Shown: positions 1-6,388 of the stretch, in pieces | Numbering within the stretch: position 1 is the first letter of the stretch | Layout: every line of letters starts with the position of its first letter | NCBI RefSeq assembly: GCF_002479325.1 | Contig: NZ_DLMO01000108.1 | Coordinates: 1-27,157 of the forward strand | Direction: 5' to 3' | Source: Brevundimonas sp. UBA7534 | GTDB taxonomy: Bacteria; Pseudomonadota; Alphaproteobacteria; Caulobacterales; Caulobacteraceae | Length of the DNA stretch: 27,157 bases | Notes under the pieces: model-generated | What the model saw: only the letters and a program-made list of their open reading frames with translations | What the model was told of the DNA's origin: nothing | The model's database searches: none | Program-made: the position numbers and the translations under genes

Positions 1-15
1 TATTGAGTACGGACC

Positions 16-1455
16 CTAGCGCCCCTTGGCCGGCGCGACCGCCAGCACCGGCATGTCCAGGGTGCGCGAGACCGACGCCGGGGTGGTGAAGCCCCGGCGC
101 GTGAACACCCTCAGCAGACCCACGCAAAGGGCCGTGAAGCCGGCGAACAGGAACACCGCGGCCAAGGCGGGAATCTTCAGGCTCTTGCCCGTGGCGGGCG
201 GTTGGGCGCGCTCGATCACGGTGACATTGTCGGCGCCGGCGGCGACAAGGGCGTTGTCGGCGCGGCTCTGGCTCTCGCGCTGCTGAAACTCGCGAATGTT
301 GGCGCTCAGCACCTCGCGCGCGCCGGCTAAGGTGGAGTTCTCCGATTCCAGCGCGGTCAGATGGCTCTGGCGATCGCGAATCTCCGACAACTGCCGGTCC
401 AGCACTGCCAACCGGGCGGCCAGGGAGTCGCGTTCGGCCTGGGTGTTGATCCGGGTGCTCTCCAGCTCGGTCCAGATCGGGTTCGGCCCGGTGCGGACTT
501 CGCGCGGGCCGACGGCCGTTCCGGTGGCCACATACTGCTGCAGTTGGGCGATGCGCGCCTCGATGTCCTTCACCGGCTGGGCCTCGGGCGTATAGCGCGA
601 CAGCAACTGCTCGCGCTCCGTCCTCAACTGCAGCACCTGATCCTGGGCCGAGATGTTCAGATCCTGCTGCAGGGCCACCTCGGCCGGGGTCTGGTTCTGC
701 TGCGCCACCAGGGTCTGCAACCGGCGCGCCGCCTGGTTCAGCTGGGCCTGGACCGACAGCCGTTCGGCGTAGGTGGTCTGATAGGTCGCCGCCAGCGTCG
801 TCTTCGCCGCCGCGAAATCCCCGATGTCGTTCGAAGCCAGGAACTGCTCATAGGCCTGGTCCGCCTGGGCCAGATCGCCCTCGAAGGCCCGGCGCTGGCT
901 GGCGATGGCGGGCGTCTTGTCCAGGAAGACCTCGCGGCGATAGGCCAGATACTGGTCGATCACGGCGTTCAGCACCCGCGCCGCGCGTTCCGCATCGTCG
1001 GCCTCGTAGCTGAGCTGGATCACGGCGCTGCCGGGCGCCGTGCCGACGCCCAGGCTGGTTCCGACCACCTTGCGCGCCGCCGCCTGCGCGCGCTCCGGCG
1101 ATCCCTTGGGCTTTTCGCCCAGGATGGCGGCCGGTCCCAGCGCCTCGACCACGCGCTGGCGCACCTGGCTGGAGCTCAGGATGCTGGCCTCGGCGTTGGC
1201 GACCTCGTCGCCCTGCGGCGCCTGGGCCTGGCCGTCGGCCCCGACGCGGGGGCGATAGACATATTCCTGGCCCACGCCGGCGAACACCGCGCCGGTGGCC
1301 GTGTAGGTGCGCTTCAGGGTGAAGGCCAACGCCGCCCCGATGGCGAAGATCACCACGAAGATCACGATCATCAGCACCAACTCGCGGAACAGCAGCCCCA
1401 CGACGTCCAGCACGCCGTAGCGTGGTCTTGCCGTGACATGGGCCGTCGAGGGCAT
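16..1455 (-). CDS. GumC/Wzc-type polysaccharide co-polymerase without kinase domain (HfsA-like)
   Basis: 479-residue inner-membrane protein of the Wzz/GumC polysaccharide co-polymerase class, which controls export or chain length of a surface polysaccharide together with an outer-membrane Wza-type channel. Seen: a hydrophobic segment at about residues 28-46, a long Gln/Ala/Glu-rich periplasmic region (about 50-420) with coiled-coil character (e.g. around LAQADQAYEQFLASNDIG and LAVLDRQLSEIRDRQ), a proline-containing stretch (ERAQPPATGKSLKIP) just before a second membrane segment at about 428-449, and a short cytoplasmic tail. There is no C-terminal tyrosine-kinase domain, so a separate kinase (HfsB/CpsD-like) would be expected; it could lie just left of the window, downstream on this strand. 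The start at 1455 gives the usual short cytoplasmic N-terminus. It is divergent from the export lipoprotein at 1576. Assignment to holdfast (hfsA) is an inference from overall architecture; another exopolysaccharide system is possible. Confidence 0.82.
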   Translation of the reverse strand: MPSTAHVTARPRYGVLDVVGLLFRELVLMIVIFVVIFAIGAALAFTLKRTYTATGAVFAGVGQEYVYRPRVGADGQAQAPQGDEVANAEASILSSSQVRQRVVEALGPAAILGEKPKGSPERAQAAARKVVGTSLGVGTAPGSAVIQLSYEADDAERAARVLNAVIDQYLAYRREVFLDKTPAIASQRRAFEGDLAQADQAYEQFLASNDIGDFAAAKTTLAATYQTTYAERLSVQAQLNQAARRLQTLVAQQNQTPAEVALQQDLNISAQDQVLQLRTEREQLLSRYTPEAQPVKDIEARIAQLQQYVATGTAVGPREVRTGPNPIWTELESTRINTQAERDSLAARLAVLDRQLSEIRDRQSHLTALESENSTLAGAREVLSANIREFQQRESQSRADNALVAAGADNVTVIERAQPPATGKSLKIPALAAVFLFAGFTALCVGLLRVFTRRGFTTPASVSRTLDMPVLAVAPAKGR

Positions 1456-1507
1456 GGGCGGGCCGAATCCATAAACGCTTGTTCAGACCACCCTTCGCCC
1501 AGGCGCA

Positions 1508-1522
1508 TTAACCATTGGTTAC
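1508..1522. promoter_or_regulatory. Candidate CtrA-like site (TTAA-N7-TTAC) between divergent export genes
   Basis: TTAA, seven bases, TTAC, in a 120-bp divergent intergenic region. It differs by one base from the CtrA consensus TTAA-N7-TTAA of Caulobacterales. The core TAACCA-T-TGGTTA is also a perfect 6-bp inverted repeat. GANTC (CcrM) sites lie at 1465-1469 and 1570-1574, next to the two start codons. Cell-cycle control of these genes is an inference only. Confidence 0.4.
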
Positions 1523-1575
1523 CCATAAGAGACGACGCTGGCTCGACGCTCTTCAAAGCCCGGTCGACCGATTCC

Positions 1576-2328
1576 ATGACGCCTGATCGCCGCCTGTTCC
1601 TGATGGCCCTGGGGTCGACCGCCCTGCCGCTGCTGGCGGCGTGCGGCGGCGGGAACGGTGCGCGGATGCCCCGCCCGGCGGGCTCCCCGCGCGTCCAGGC
1701 CGCGAGCCCGGGCGATTTTCCCGGCATCCCCTTCGCCGACTGGACGGACGCGGAGCCGGAATATCTGCTTTACCCCGGCGACGAGATCGAGGTCGCCATG
1801 CCCACGGCGGCCGAACTGACGCGCACCCTTCGCGTGGCGCCGGACGGGCGCATCGCCCTGCCCCTGATCGGCAACGTCATGGCCGCGGATCGCAGCCTGA
1901 CCGAGCTTCAGCAGGGGCTTTCGGCCGCCTACGCCTCGCAATTGGTGCGGCCGGTGATCGAGGTCACGCTGCGCCAGGCCGGTCCGATCCGCGTCTGGAT
2001 CGACGGCGAGGTGCGCACCCCCGGCGTGATCGAGATGGTCGGAGACCTGGACGCCTACCAGGCCGTGGTCCAGGCGGGGGGGCTGATGCCCAGCGCACGG
2101 CCTGACAGCGTCGCCTTGGTCCGGCGCGGGCCGGGCGGAAGCCGGATGATGCGTGTGATCGACCTTCGCCCCCGCCGGGCCGAGGTGGTGGCTCTTCGAC
2201 GGGGCGACATCGTCTTCGTGCCGCGTTCGACCCTGGGCGAACTGGCGGCCTTCTTCACCCAGGTGCGCAGCGCCCTGCCGGTCGGCTTCAGCTACGCCAT
2301 CAACGGCAACACCTATGCCTCGTCCTGA
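1576..2328 (+). CDS. Wza-type outer-membrane polysaccharide export lipoprotein (HfsD-like)
   Basis: 250-residue polysaccharide biosynthesis/export protein that would form the outer-membrane or periplasmic export channel partner of the co-polymerase encoded divergently at 16-1455. Seen: an N-terminal signal with twin arginines (DRRLFLM, residues 4-10) and a lipobox ending at Cys23 (LLAAC); a Poly_export domain at about residues 56-135 (YLLYPGDEIEV ... LRVAPDGRIALPLIGNVMA); then an SLBB-like segment (IRVWIDGEVRTPGVIEM and LDAYQAVVQAGG). It is short for the family and has a single SLBB-like repeat, as in HfsD-type proteins, compared with about 380 residues for E. coli Wza. The frame is open far upstream, but the ATG at 1576 is chosen because the signal peptide and lipobox begin there. 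The stop is 12 bp from the convergent Sel1-like gene. The holdfast role is inferred, not shown. Confidence 0.85.
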   Translation: MTPDRRLFLMALGSTALPLLAACGGGNGARMPRPAGSPRVQAASPGDFPGIPFADWTDAEPEYLLYPGDEIEVAMPTAAELTRTLRVAPDGRIALPLIGNVMAADRSLTELQQGLSAAYASQLVRPVIEVTLRQAGPIRVWIDGEVRTPGVIEMVGDLDAYQAVVQAGGLMPSARPDSVALVRRGPGGSRMMRVIDLRPRRAEVVALRRGDIVFVPRSTLGELAAFFTQVRSALPVGFSYAINGNTYASS

Positions 2329-2340
2329 CGGCGCAGGCCG

Positions 2341-2652
2341 TCAGGCCACCAGGCGAACGACGCCCTGGTCGATATAGCGGCGCGCGGCGCGCTGGGCCTC
2401 GGCCAGCTCCTCGCGTTCCATCTCCTGGCTCATTTCGCGACGATAGACGCGCGCCTCGACAGAGCCCTTCATGGCCGCCAGGTTGAAGATCATGTGGGCC
2501 GAGACCCGGTCCATCGGGCACCCGCCCGAGCCGGCCGAATACATCATGCCCAGCTTGAACAGGTCGTCGCCCGACATGTCCGGCGTCGGCAGCGGCAGGC
2601 CCTGGTCTTGCGCACCGGCCTGCAGGTCGTGCGCCATTTCTTGCGCGTTCAT
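2341..2652 (-). CDS. Small Sel1-like repeat protein
   Basis: 103-residue cytoplasmic protein with one recognisable Sel1-like (SLR) repeat: FKLGMMYSAG, then a short loop with CPMD, then AHMIFNLAAMKGSVEA, at about residues 32-68. This fits the family pattern of a helix pair containing LG.MY..G and A..F..AA..G. The remaining C-terminal part is a charged helix (REMSQEMEREELAEAQRAARRYI). Sel1 repeats act as protein-protein interaction scaffolds; no partner can be named here. The ATG at 2652 is chosen because the longer frame reads through the GST gene in antisense and has no coding features. It converges on the export lipoprotein gene. It carries no signal peptide. Confidence 0.75.
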   Translation of the reverse strand: MNAQEMAHDLQAGAQDQGLPLPTPDMSGDDLFKLGMMYSAGSGGCPMDRVSAHMIFNLAAMKGSVEARVYRREMSQEMEREELAEAQRAARRYIDQGVVRLVA

Positions 2653-2721
2653 CACCGTATCTCCCGTCGGGCGCCGTTCTGGGGCCCGCCTCTGATACGC
2701 GATCAAATACCCACGTTTTGA

Positions 2722-2734
2722 AGTTAAAGTTAAC
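2722..2734. repeat. Tandem AGTTAA direct repeat upstream of the Sel1-like gene
   Basis: AGTTAA AGTTAA C in an AT-rich patch (about 2700-2735) of the 173-bp gap between the Sel1-like start (2652, minus) and the GST stop. It lies where the Sel1-like promoter should be. It has TTAA elements but not the N7 spacing of a CtrA site. Function is unknown. Confidence 0.3.
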
Positions 2735-2825
2735 GCGATGGGGCGGCCGACGATCTTTTCAGTAAAGCAGGAATGAATACTCCGGCTCGTCTTCACACCC
2801 TTGAAACCCATCGGCAATCTTTCGT

Positions 2826-3551
2826 TCATTCCTTGCGCGCGCGTTGGCCGAACAGCATCCGTCGCGCGGCCTCGGCCTCGCGACCCGACGCCGCCAGGTT
2901 CCGGCGCAGTTCCTCGCCCAGGCTCCTGCCCTTTTGGACCGCCGGCCTGTCGCCCACGCGCGCCATCCAGGCCTTGAGGTTCGGAAAATCCCCCAGATCC
3001 TGTCCCTGCAGCGCGGGCAGGATCCACGGCCAGGCCGCCATGTCGGCGATCGAATAGTCGCCGGCCAGGTAGTCGCGGTCGGCCAGGCGCCGATCCATCA
3101 CGCCGTAGAGCCTGTGCGTCTCGTCCGTATAGCGTCGCACGCCATAGGCGATCTGGCGCTGGTCCAGGATCATGGCCGGGGCGTACTGGCGGAAATGGTG
3201 GGTCTGGCCCGCCATCGGCCCCAGCCCGCCGACCTGCCAGAACAGCCACTGGTCGACCTCGGCCTTCCCGCGCGGATCGGAGGGGTAGAAGCGGCCGGAC
3301 TTCGCGCCGAGATACTGCAGGATGGCGCCGGATTCGAAGATCGAGATCGGCTCTCCGCCCGGTCCGTCGGGATCGACGATGGCGGGCATCCGGCCGTTGG
3401 GGCTGATGGCCTGGAAGGCGGGCGTGAACTGCTCGCCCGCCCCGATGTTGACCGGCTTCATCTCATAGGCCAGCCCCATCTCCTCCAGGGCGATGGAGAC
3501 CTTCCAGCCGTTGGGCGTGGGCCAGTACCAGAGTTCGATCGGCCGGGTCAT
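2826..3551 (-). CDS. Nu-class glutathione S-transferase (YfcG/YghU-like)
   Basis: 241-residue glutathione transferase fold protein. Seen: N-terminal thioredoxin-like domain (residues 1 to about 88) with the Nu-class opening TPNGWKVSIALEEMGLAY, the cis-Pro region SPNGRMPAIVDPDG and the glutathione-binding ESGAILQYL; then an all-helical C-terminal domain with LFWQVGGLGPMAGQTHHF and the conserved YSIADMAAWPW motif. These match the Nu-class proteins YfcG and YghU, which act as disulfide-bond reductases or organic-hydroperoxide reductases with glutathione. The usual catalytic Tyr/Ser is replaced by the TPNG motif, as expected for this class. The ATG at 3551 places the beta-1 strand at the N-terminus; the upstream extension in frame is arginine-rich and unlike the family. 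It is divergent from the sulfotransferase gene, with 75 bp between starts. Physiological substrate unknown. Confidence 0.88.
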   Translation of the reverse strand: MTRPIELWYWPTPNGWKVSIALEEMGLAYEMKPVNIGAGEQFTPAFQAISPNGRMPAIVDPDGPGGEPISIFESGAILQYLGAKSGRFYPSDPRGKAEVDQWLFWQVGGLGPMAGQTHHFRQYAPAMILDQRQIAYGVRRYTDETHRLYGVMDRRLADRDYLAGDYSIADMAAWPWILPALQGQDLGDFPNLKAWMARVGDRPAVQKGRSLGEELRRNLAASGREAEAARRMLFGQRARKE

Positions 3552-3612
3552 GAAGCGAGCCTCGCGTTGACGGAAACCTTCCCGCCACGGTATCGCCGGG
3601 CGCGGTTCGCGC

Positions 3613-3619
3613 AAAGGAG
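3613..3619 (+). promoter_or_regulatory. Shine-Dalgarno AAAGGAG that supports the TTG start at 3627
   Basis: A strong AAAGGAG sits seven bases upstream of TTG 3627. No ATG or GTG in the same frame has comparable support near the conserved N-terminal sulfotransferase motif, so this site decides the start. Confidence 0.65.
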
Positions 3620-3626
3620 TCGTTGG

Positions 3627-4466
3627 TTGGGCCAGCTTTCAGAAACCGGCCCCGTCGCCATCGGCGCCCTGGGCGGCAGCGGCACGCGGATGATCGCCCA
3701 ACTGCTGCGCCAGGCCGGCTACGACCTGGGCTCCGACCTGAACATGCCCAACGACAATCTATGGGCCGCCCTGCTGATGAACCGGCGCGACCTGGCCGTC
3801 GCGACCGAGCCCGAGTTCGCCCGCCTGGCCGGCTTCCTGTTCGACCGCATCCAGGGCCGGCGTCCCTCGGCCGAGGCCGTCGACCTGGCCTGGACGCTGG
3901 CCGCCCGTCCGCACCCCCAGTATTCCGAGCCCTGGCTGACGGAACGCGCGCGGACCTTCGTGGAGGGGCCGTTCGCCGACACGCCTCCGCCGCTATGGGG
4001 GTGGAAGCTGCCGCCCACCCACGTCTTCGCCGACCGCTTCCTGACCCTGCGGCCCGACCTGCTCTACATCCATGTTGTTCGAAACGGCCTGGACATGGCC
4101 TTCAGCCGCAACCAGAACCAGCGCGCCTATTGGGGGCCGGTCTTCCTGGCGCGAGAGGTCCAGTCCACGCCGCGCGACGCCCTGGCCTACTGGTGCGCGG
4201 TCCAGCGGCGGATGGAGACCCTGACGCGCCAGTTTCCCGGCCGCATCCTGAATGTGGACTTCGACCGTTTCTGCCGCGAGCCGCGCGCGGTCTGCGCGGA
4301 GATCCTGACCTTTTGCGGCCGGCCGGCCGATACCCAGGCCATCGAGGCGACGGCGGCCGAGGTCCGCATCCCGGAGTCGATGGGCGCCTTCCGCCGGCAG
4401 GATCTCTCTGATCTCGACCCCGCCGACGTCGCCTATGTCGCCGCCCAGGGGTATCCCGTCGTCTGA
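3627..4466 (+). CDS. PAPS-dependent sulfotransferase family protein (TTG start)
   Basis: 279-residue sulfotransferase-fold protein. Seen: an N-terminal P-loop-like 5'-phosphosulfate-binding motif GALGGSGTRMIAQLL (residues 13-27) and a 3'-phosphate-binding region VVRNGLDMAFS (residues 150-160) following a buried strand (LLYIHV), which is the standard order for PAPS sulfotransferases. The C-terminal part has RILNVDFDRFCREP followed by an alpha-helical segment, as in bacterial members. The acceptor substrate cannot be read from the sequence; a polysaccharide or small molecule is possible. The frame is open from 2844, but the region before 3627 is the antisense of the GST gene; TTG at 3627 is preceded by AAAGGAG at ideal spacing and starts 12 residues before the P-loop. 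The gene stands alone between the divergent GST gene and rcnB-like genes. Confidence 0.8.
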   Translation: MGQLSETGPVAIGALGGSGTRMIAQLLRQAGYDLGSDLNMPNDNLWAALLMNRRDLAVATEPEFARLAGFLFDRIQGRRPSAEAVDLAWTLAARPHPQYSEPWLTERARTFVEGPFADTPPPLWGWKLPPTHVFADRFLTLRPDLLYIHVVRNGLDMAFSRNQNQRAYWGPVFLAREVQSTPRDALAYWCAVQRRMETLTRQFPGRILNVDFDRFCREPRAVCAEILTFCGRPADTQAIEATAAEVRIPESMGAFRRQDLSDLDPADVAYVAAQGYPVV

Positions 4467-4540
4467 GGGCGACGTTTCCATCCTGACACGATCGTTCAGG
4501 ACGAGTTCATGCGCCCGGCTCGAAGCTGGCTCCATCAACA

Positions 4541-4559
4541 GAAGCCGCCCTTCGGCTTC
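4541..4559 (+). other. Perfect 7-bp hairpin in the leader of the first RcnB-like gene
   Basis: GAAGCCG, a five-base loop, CGGCTTC, ending 15 bases before ATG 4575. It has no T tract, so it is not a typical terminator; it may be a leader-RNA structure or an operator. The function is not established. Confidence 0.4.
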
Positions 4560-4574
4560 AGATCGGAGCAGCAG

Positions 4575-5159
4575 ATGAACCGCCTGACCAAGGCCGCTGT
4601 CGTCGCCCTCGCGCTGTCGACCACGGCCGTCCCCATGCTCGCCGAGGCCCAGAGCCGCGACCGGCGCGAATACCGCCAGGATCGCCGTGACGACCGCCGC
4701 GATTTCCGCAACGAACGCCGTGACGACCGCCGCGACTGGCGTCAGGGCGACTATCGGAGCCGCGGCGAGTATCGCCGGGATCGACGCGACGACCGGCGGG
4801 ACTATCGTGACGAGCGTCGCGACGACCGACGTGACTTCCGCAATGACCGCTGGGATCGGCGCAACACCAACTGGTGGCGCGGCCGTTCCGACTTCCGCGG
4901 CTACACCGGCCCGCGCCGGAACTACTGGTACGCTCCTGGCCACGGCTACTATCGGGTCGAGCCGCGCTATTACGGCTATCGCTGGCGGACCGGCGGCTAT
5001 CTGCCGGCCCAGTACCGCAACTACTATGTGAGCGATCCCTATTTCTATGGCCTGCGCCCGGCGCCCCGCGGCTATCGCTACGTCCACGCGGGCAGCGACA
5101 TCCTGCTGGTCGCGGTCGCCACCGGCCTGATCGCCAGCGTCCTGTCCAACGTCTACTGA
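4575..5159 (+). CDS. Secreted RcnB-family protein with R/D-rich tandem repeats
   Basis: 194-residue exported protein of the RcnB family (periplasmic proteins named after E. coli RcnB, which affects nickel/cobalt homeostasis). Seen: Sec signal peptide, residues 1-25 (ending AEA); an extremely charged segment, residues 28-95, built of 11-residue units RRDDRRD[FWY]R; then the RcnB core (WWRGRSDFRGYTG, YWYAPGHGYYRV, GGYLPAQYRNYYVSDPYFYGL) and a hydrophobic tail DILLVAVATGLIASVL. The ATG at 4575 is chosen because the signal peptide begins there and GGAG lies nine bases upstream; an earlier in-frame ATG at 4509 lacks these features. A strong terminator follows at 5187. A second RcnB-like gene comes next. 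Metal binding is family knowledge and not visible as a His/Cys cluster here. Confidence 0.83.
   Translation: MNRLTKAAVVALALSTTAVPMLAEAQSRDRREYRQDRRDDRRDFRNERRDDRRDWRQGDYRSRGEYRRDRRDDRRDYRDERRDDRRDFRNDRWDRRNTNWWRGRSDFRGYTGPRRNYWYAPGHGYYRVEPRYYGYRWRTGGYLPAQYRNYYVSDPYFYGLRPAPRGYRYVHAGSDILLVAVATGLIASVLSNVY
4683..4847 (+). repeat. Five tandem 33-bp units encoding RRDDRRD[FWY]R repeats
   Basis: In-frame 33-bp periodicity: units begin at 4683, 4716, 4749, 4782 and 4815, encoding residues 37-47, 48-58, 59-69 (degenerate), 70-80 and 81-91 of the RcnB-like protein. At DNA level the 19-base stretch at 4684-4702 recurs exactly at 4717-4735, which points to recent duplication. Confidence 0.8.
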
Positions 5160-5186
5160 CGCCGGCCAGAGCCAGCTTGTTTGCAG

Positions 5187-5217
5187 ACCCCGCGAGCCCT
5201 GCTCGCGGGGTTTTCTA
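5187..5217 (+). terminator. Rho-independent terminator after first RcnB-like gene
   Basis: Eleven-base-pair GC-rich stem (ACCCCGCGAGC, 5187-5197, with 5201-5211), three-base loop, then TTTCTAT. It lies 28 bp after the stop codon. Confidence 0.88.
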
Positions 5218-5315
5218 TACGCGCGGCGCCGAACAACGTTCAGATCGGGTTCATGGACGGGGCGCGACAGTGGACCACAAGCCGCAAGAAGGCGGCATTC
5301 GAGGAAGAGAAAGCC

Positions 5316-6326
5316 ATGAAACGCCTGCTGATGGCCTTCACCGCCATCGCCGCCCTGGCCGGTCCGCTATCGGCGCCCGTCCAAGCCCTGGCGCAGGAGC
5401 GCGAGGATCGGGCCGACCGCCCGCAACGTCCGTCCGTTGAACGTCGCTCGCCCCGGACCGAAGATCGTCCCCAACGGCCGTCCGAGCCCCGCGCGGAGAC
5501 GCCTCGACCGGCGCGCCCGGACCGGCCGGCTCGCCCGGATGTCGGCGGCGACAGGACCGACCGCCCGTCCCGTCCCGAGCGGCCGAACGAAGGCTGGAAC
5601 CGCCCCAACCGGCCGGACAGACCCGGCACGTCGACGGGCGGCCCGTCGCGGCCGGATCGTCCCGATCGACCCGATCGCCCCGGCGGCGGTCCCAATCACC
5701 CTGGAGGATCTGAGGGTCGGCCGGATCGGCCGGACGGCCCCAATCGCCCCAACCGTCCCGATCGCCCCAACGAAGGGTGGAACCGCCCGGATCGTCCGGG
5801 CGAAGGCTGGAATCGCCCAGACCGCCCCAACCGTCCCGACCGGCCCAACGAGGGATGGAACCGCCCTGACCGTCCGAATCGCCCTGGTGAAGGCTGGAAC
5901 CGTCCGGACCGGCCCGACCGCCCGAACGGCGGATGGAATCGGCGGGATCGCGACCGCAATCACGGCGACTTCCACCGTCGCTTCGACCGCGATCAATGGC
6001 GGAGGGACTTCTACCGCAACCACCGCGCCGACTGGTGGCGGAACGACCGCCGTTTCAGGGGCTACAGCGGCGTCAGGATCGGCTTCTACTTCGCGCCGGG
6101 CTGGGGCTACTACAGCGTCCCGCGCTCCTACTGGGGCCGGACCTGGTCGGTGGGACAGTATCTGCCGGACACCTTCTGGCGCTATCGCCTGGACGACTGG
6201 CGGACCTACGGCCTGGGCTATCCGCCCGAAGGCACGCGCTGGGTGGCGGTCGACAACACGATCTATCTGATCGACGACTACGACGGATACATCATCGAGG
6301 TGATCCGCAACGCCTGGAACTGGTAG
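5316..6326 (+). CDS. Secreted RcnB-family protein with long Pro/Arg/Asp and GWNRP repeat region
   Basis: 336-residue exported protein, a paralogue of the gene before it. Seen: Sec signal peptide, residues 1-26 (PVQALAQ); a low-complexity region, residues about 30-210, of RPDRP and NRPDRP steps with six GWNR boxes at residues 93, 154, 163, 180, 193 and 206; then an RcnB core from about 215 to the end (WRRDFYRNHRADWWRN, FRGYSGVRIGFYFAPGWGYYSV, VGQYLPDTFWRYRLDDW, PPEGTRWVAVDNTIYLID, GYIIEVI). Typical RcnB proteins are about 100-200 residues, so the repeat region is an added spacer that could extend through the envelope or bind polymer. The ATG at 5316 has AGGAAG upstream and opens the signal peptide; an earlier in-frame start at 5181 overlaps the preceding terminator. 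Followed by a strong terminator at 6339. Confidence 0.83.
   Translation: MKRLLMAFTAIAALAGPLSAPVQALAQEREDRADRPQRPSVERRSPRTEDRPQRPSEPRAETPRPARPDRPARPDVGGDRTDRPSRPERPNEGWNRPNRPDRPGTSTGGPSRPDRPDRPDRPGGGPNHPGGSEGRPDRPDGPNRPNRPDRPNEGWNRPDRPGEGWNRPDRPNRPDRPNEGWNRPDRPNRPGEGWNRPDRPDRPNGGWNRRDRDRNHGDFHRRFDRDQWRRDFYRNHRADWWRNDRRFRGYSGVRIGFYFAPGWGYYSVPRSYWGRTWSVGQYLPDTFWRYRLDDWRTYGLGYPPEGTRWVAVDNTIYLIDDYDGYIIEVIRNAWNW
5577..5939 (+). repeat. Low-complexity in-frame repeats (RPDRP / GWNRP units)
   Basis: This region encodes residues about 88-208 of the second RcnB-like protein. Six GWNR boxes are spaced 61, 9, 17, 13 and 13 residues apart, joined by NRPDRP runs. The CG-rich repeat creates long open frames on other strands and frames, which are artefacts. 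Confidence 0.75.
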
Positions 6327-6338
6327 CCGCGCAGCACA

Positions 6339-6373
6339 AGGGGCCCGGAGAGCGATCTCCGGGCCCCTCTTTT
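6339..6373 (+). terminator. Rho-independent terminator between RcnB-like gene and gatB
   Basis: Thirteen-base-pair perfect stem (6339-6351 with 6356-6368), GCGA loop, followed by CTTTT. It lies between convergent genes; the T tract is on the plus strand side, so it mainly serves the RcnB-like gene. Confidence 0.92.
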
Positions 6374-6388
6374 CGTCGCGCCGGAGGC

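Noticed and set aside
361..1575. Long plus-strand open frame upstream of the export lipoprotein (655-residue reading)
   Set aside because: It is the antisense of the co-polymerase gene, rich in His/Arg/Gln/Leu with no family features; only the part from 1576 has a signal peptide and domains.
16..2328. Assigning hfsA/hfsD gene symbols outright
   Set aside because: Architecture fits, but no glycosyltransferase or other hfs gene is in the window, and other exopolysaccharide loci encode similar pairs.
2844..3626. Upstream part of the open frame containing the sulfotransferase
   Set aside because: Antisense of the GST gene; sulfotransferase motifs and the ribosome site only support TTG 3627.
4683..5939. 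Possible CRISPR array in the repetitive regions
   Set aside because: Repeats are in-frame coding units without unique spacers of constant length, and no cas genes are nearby.
5240..6023. Minus-strand open frames across the second RcnB-like gene
   Set aside because: They read Gly/Arg/Ser/Pro or Val/Ala/Ile periodic sequence produced by the repeat DNA in other frames; no ribosome site or domain.
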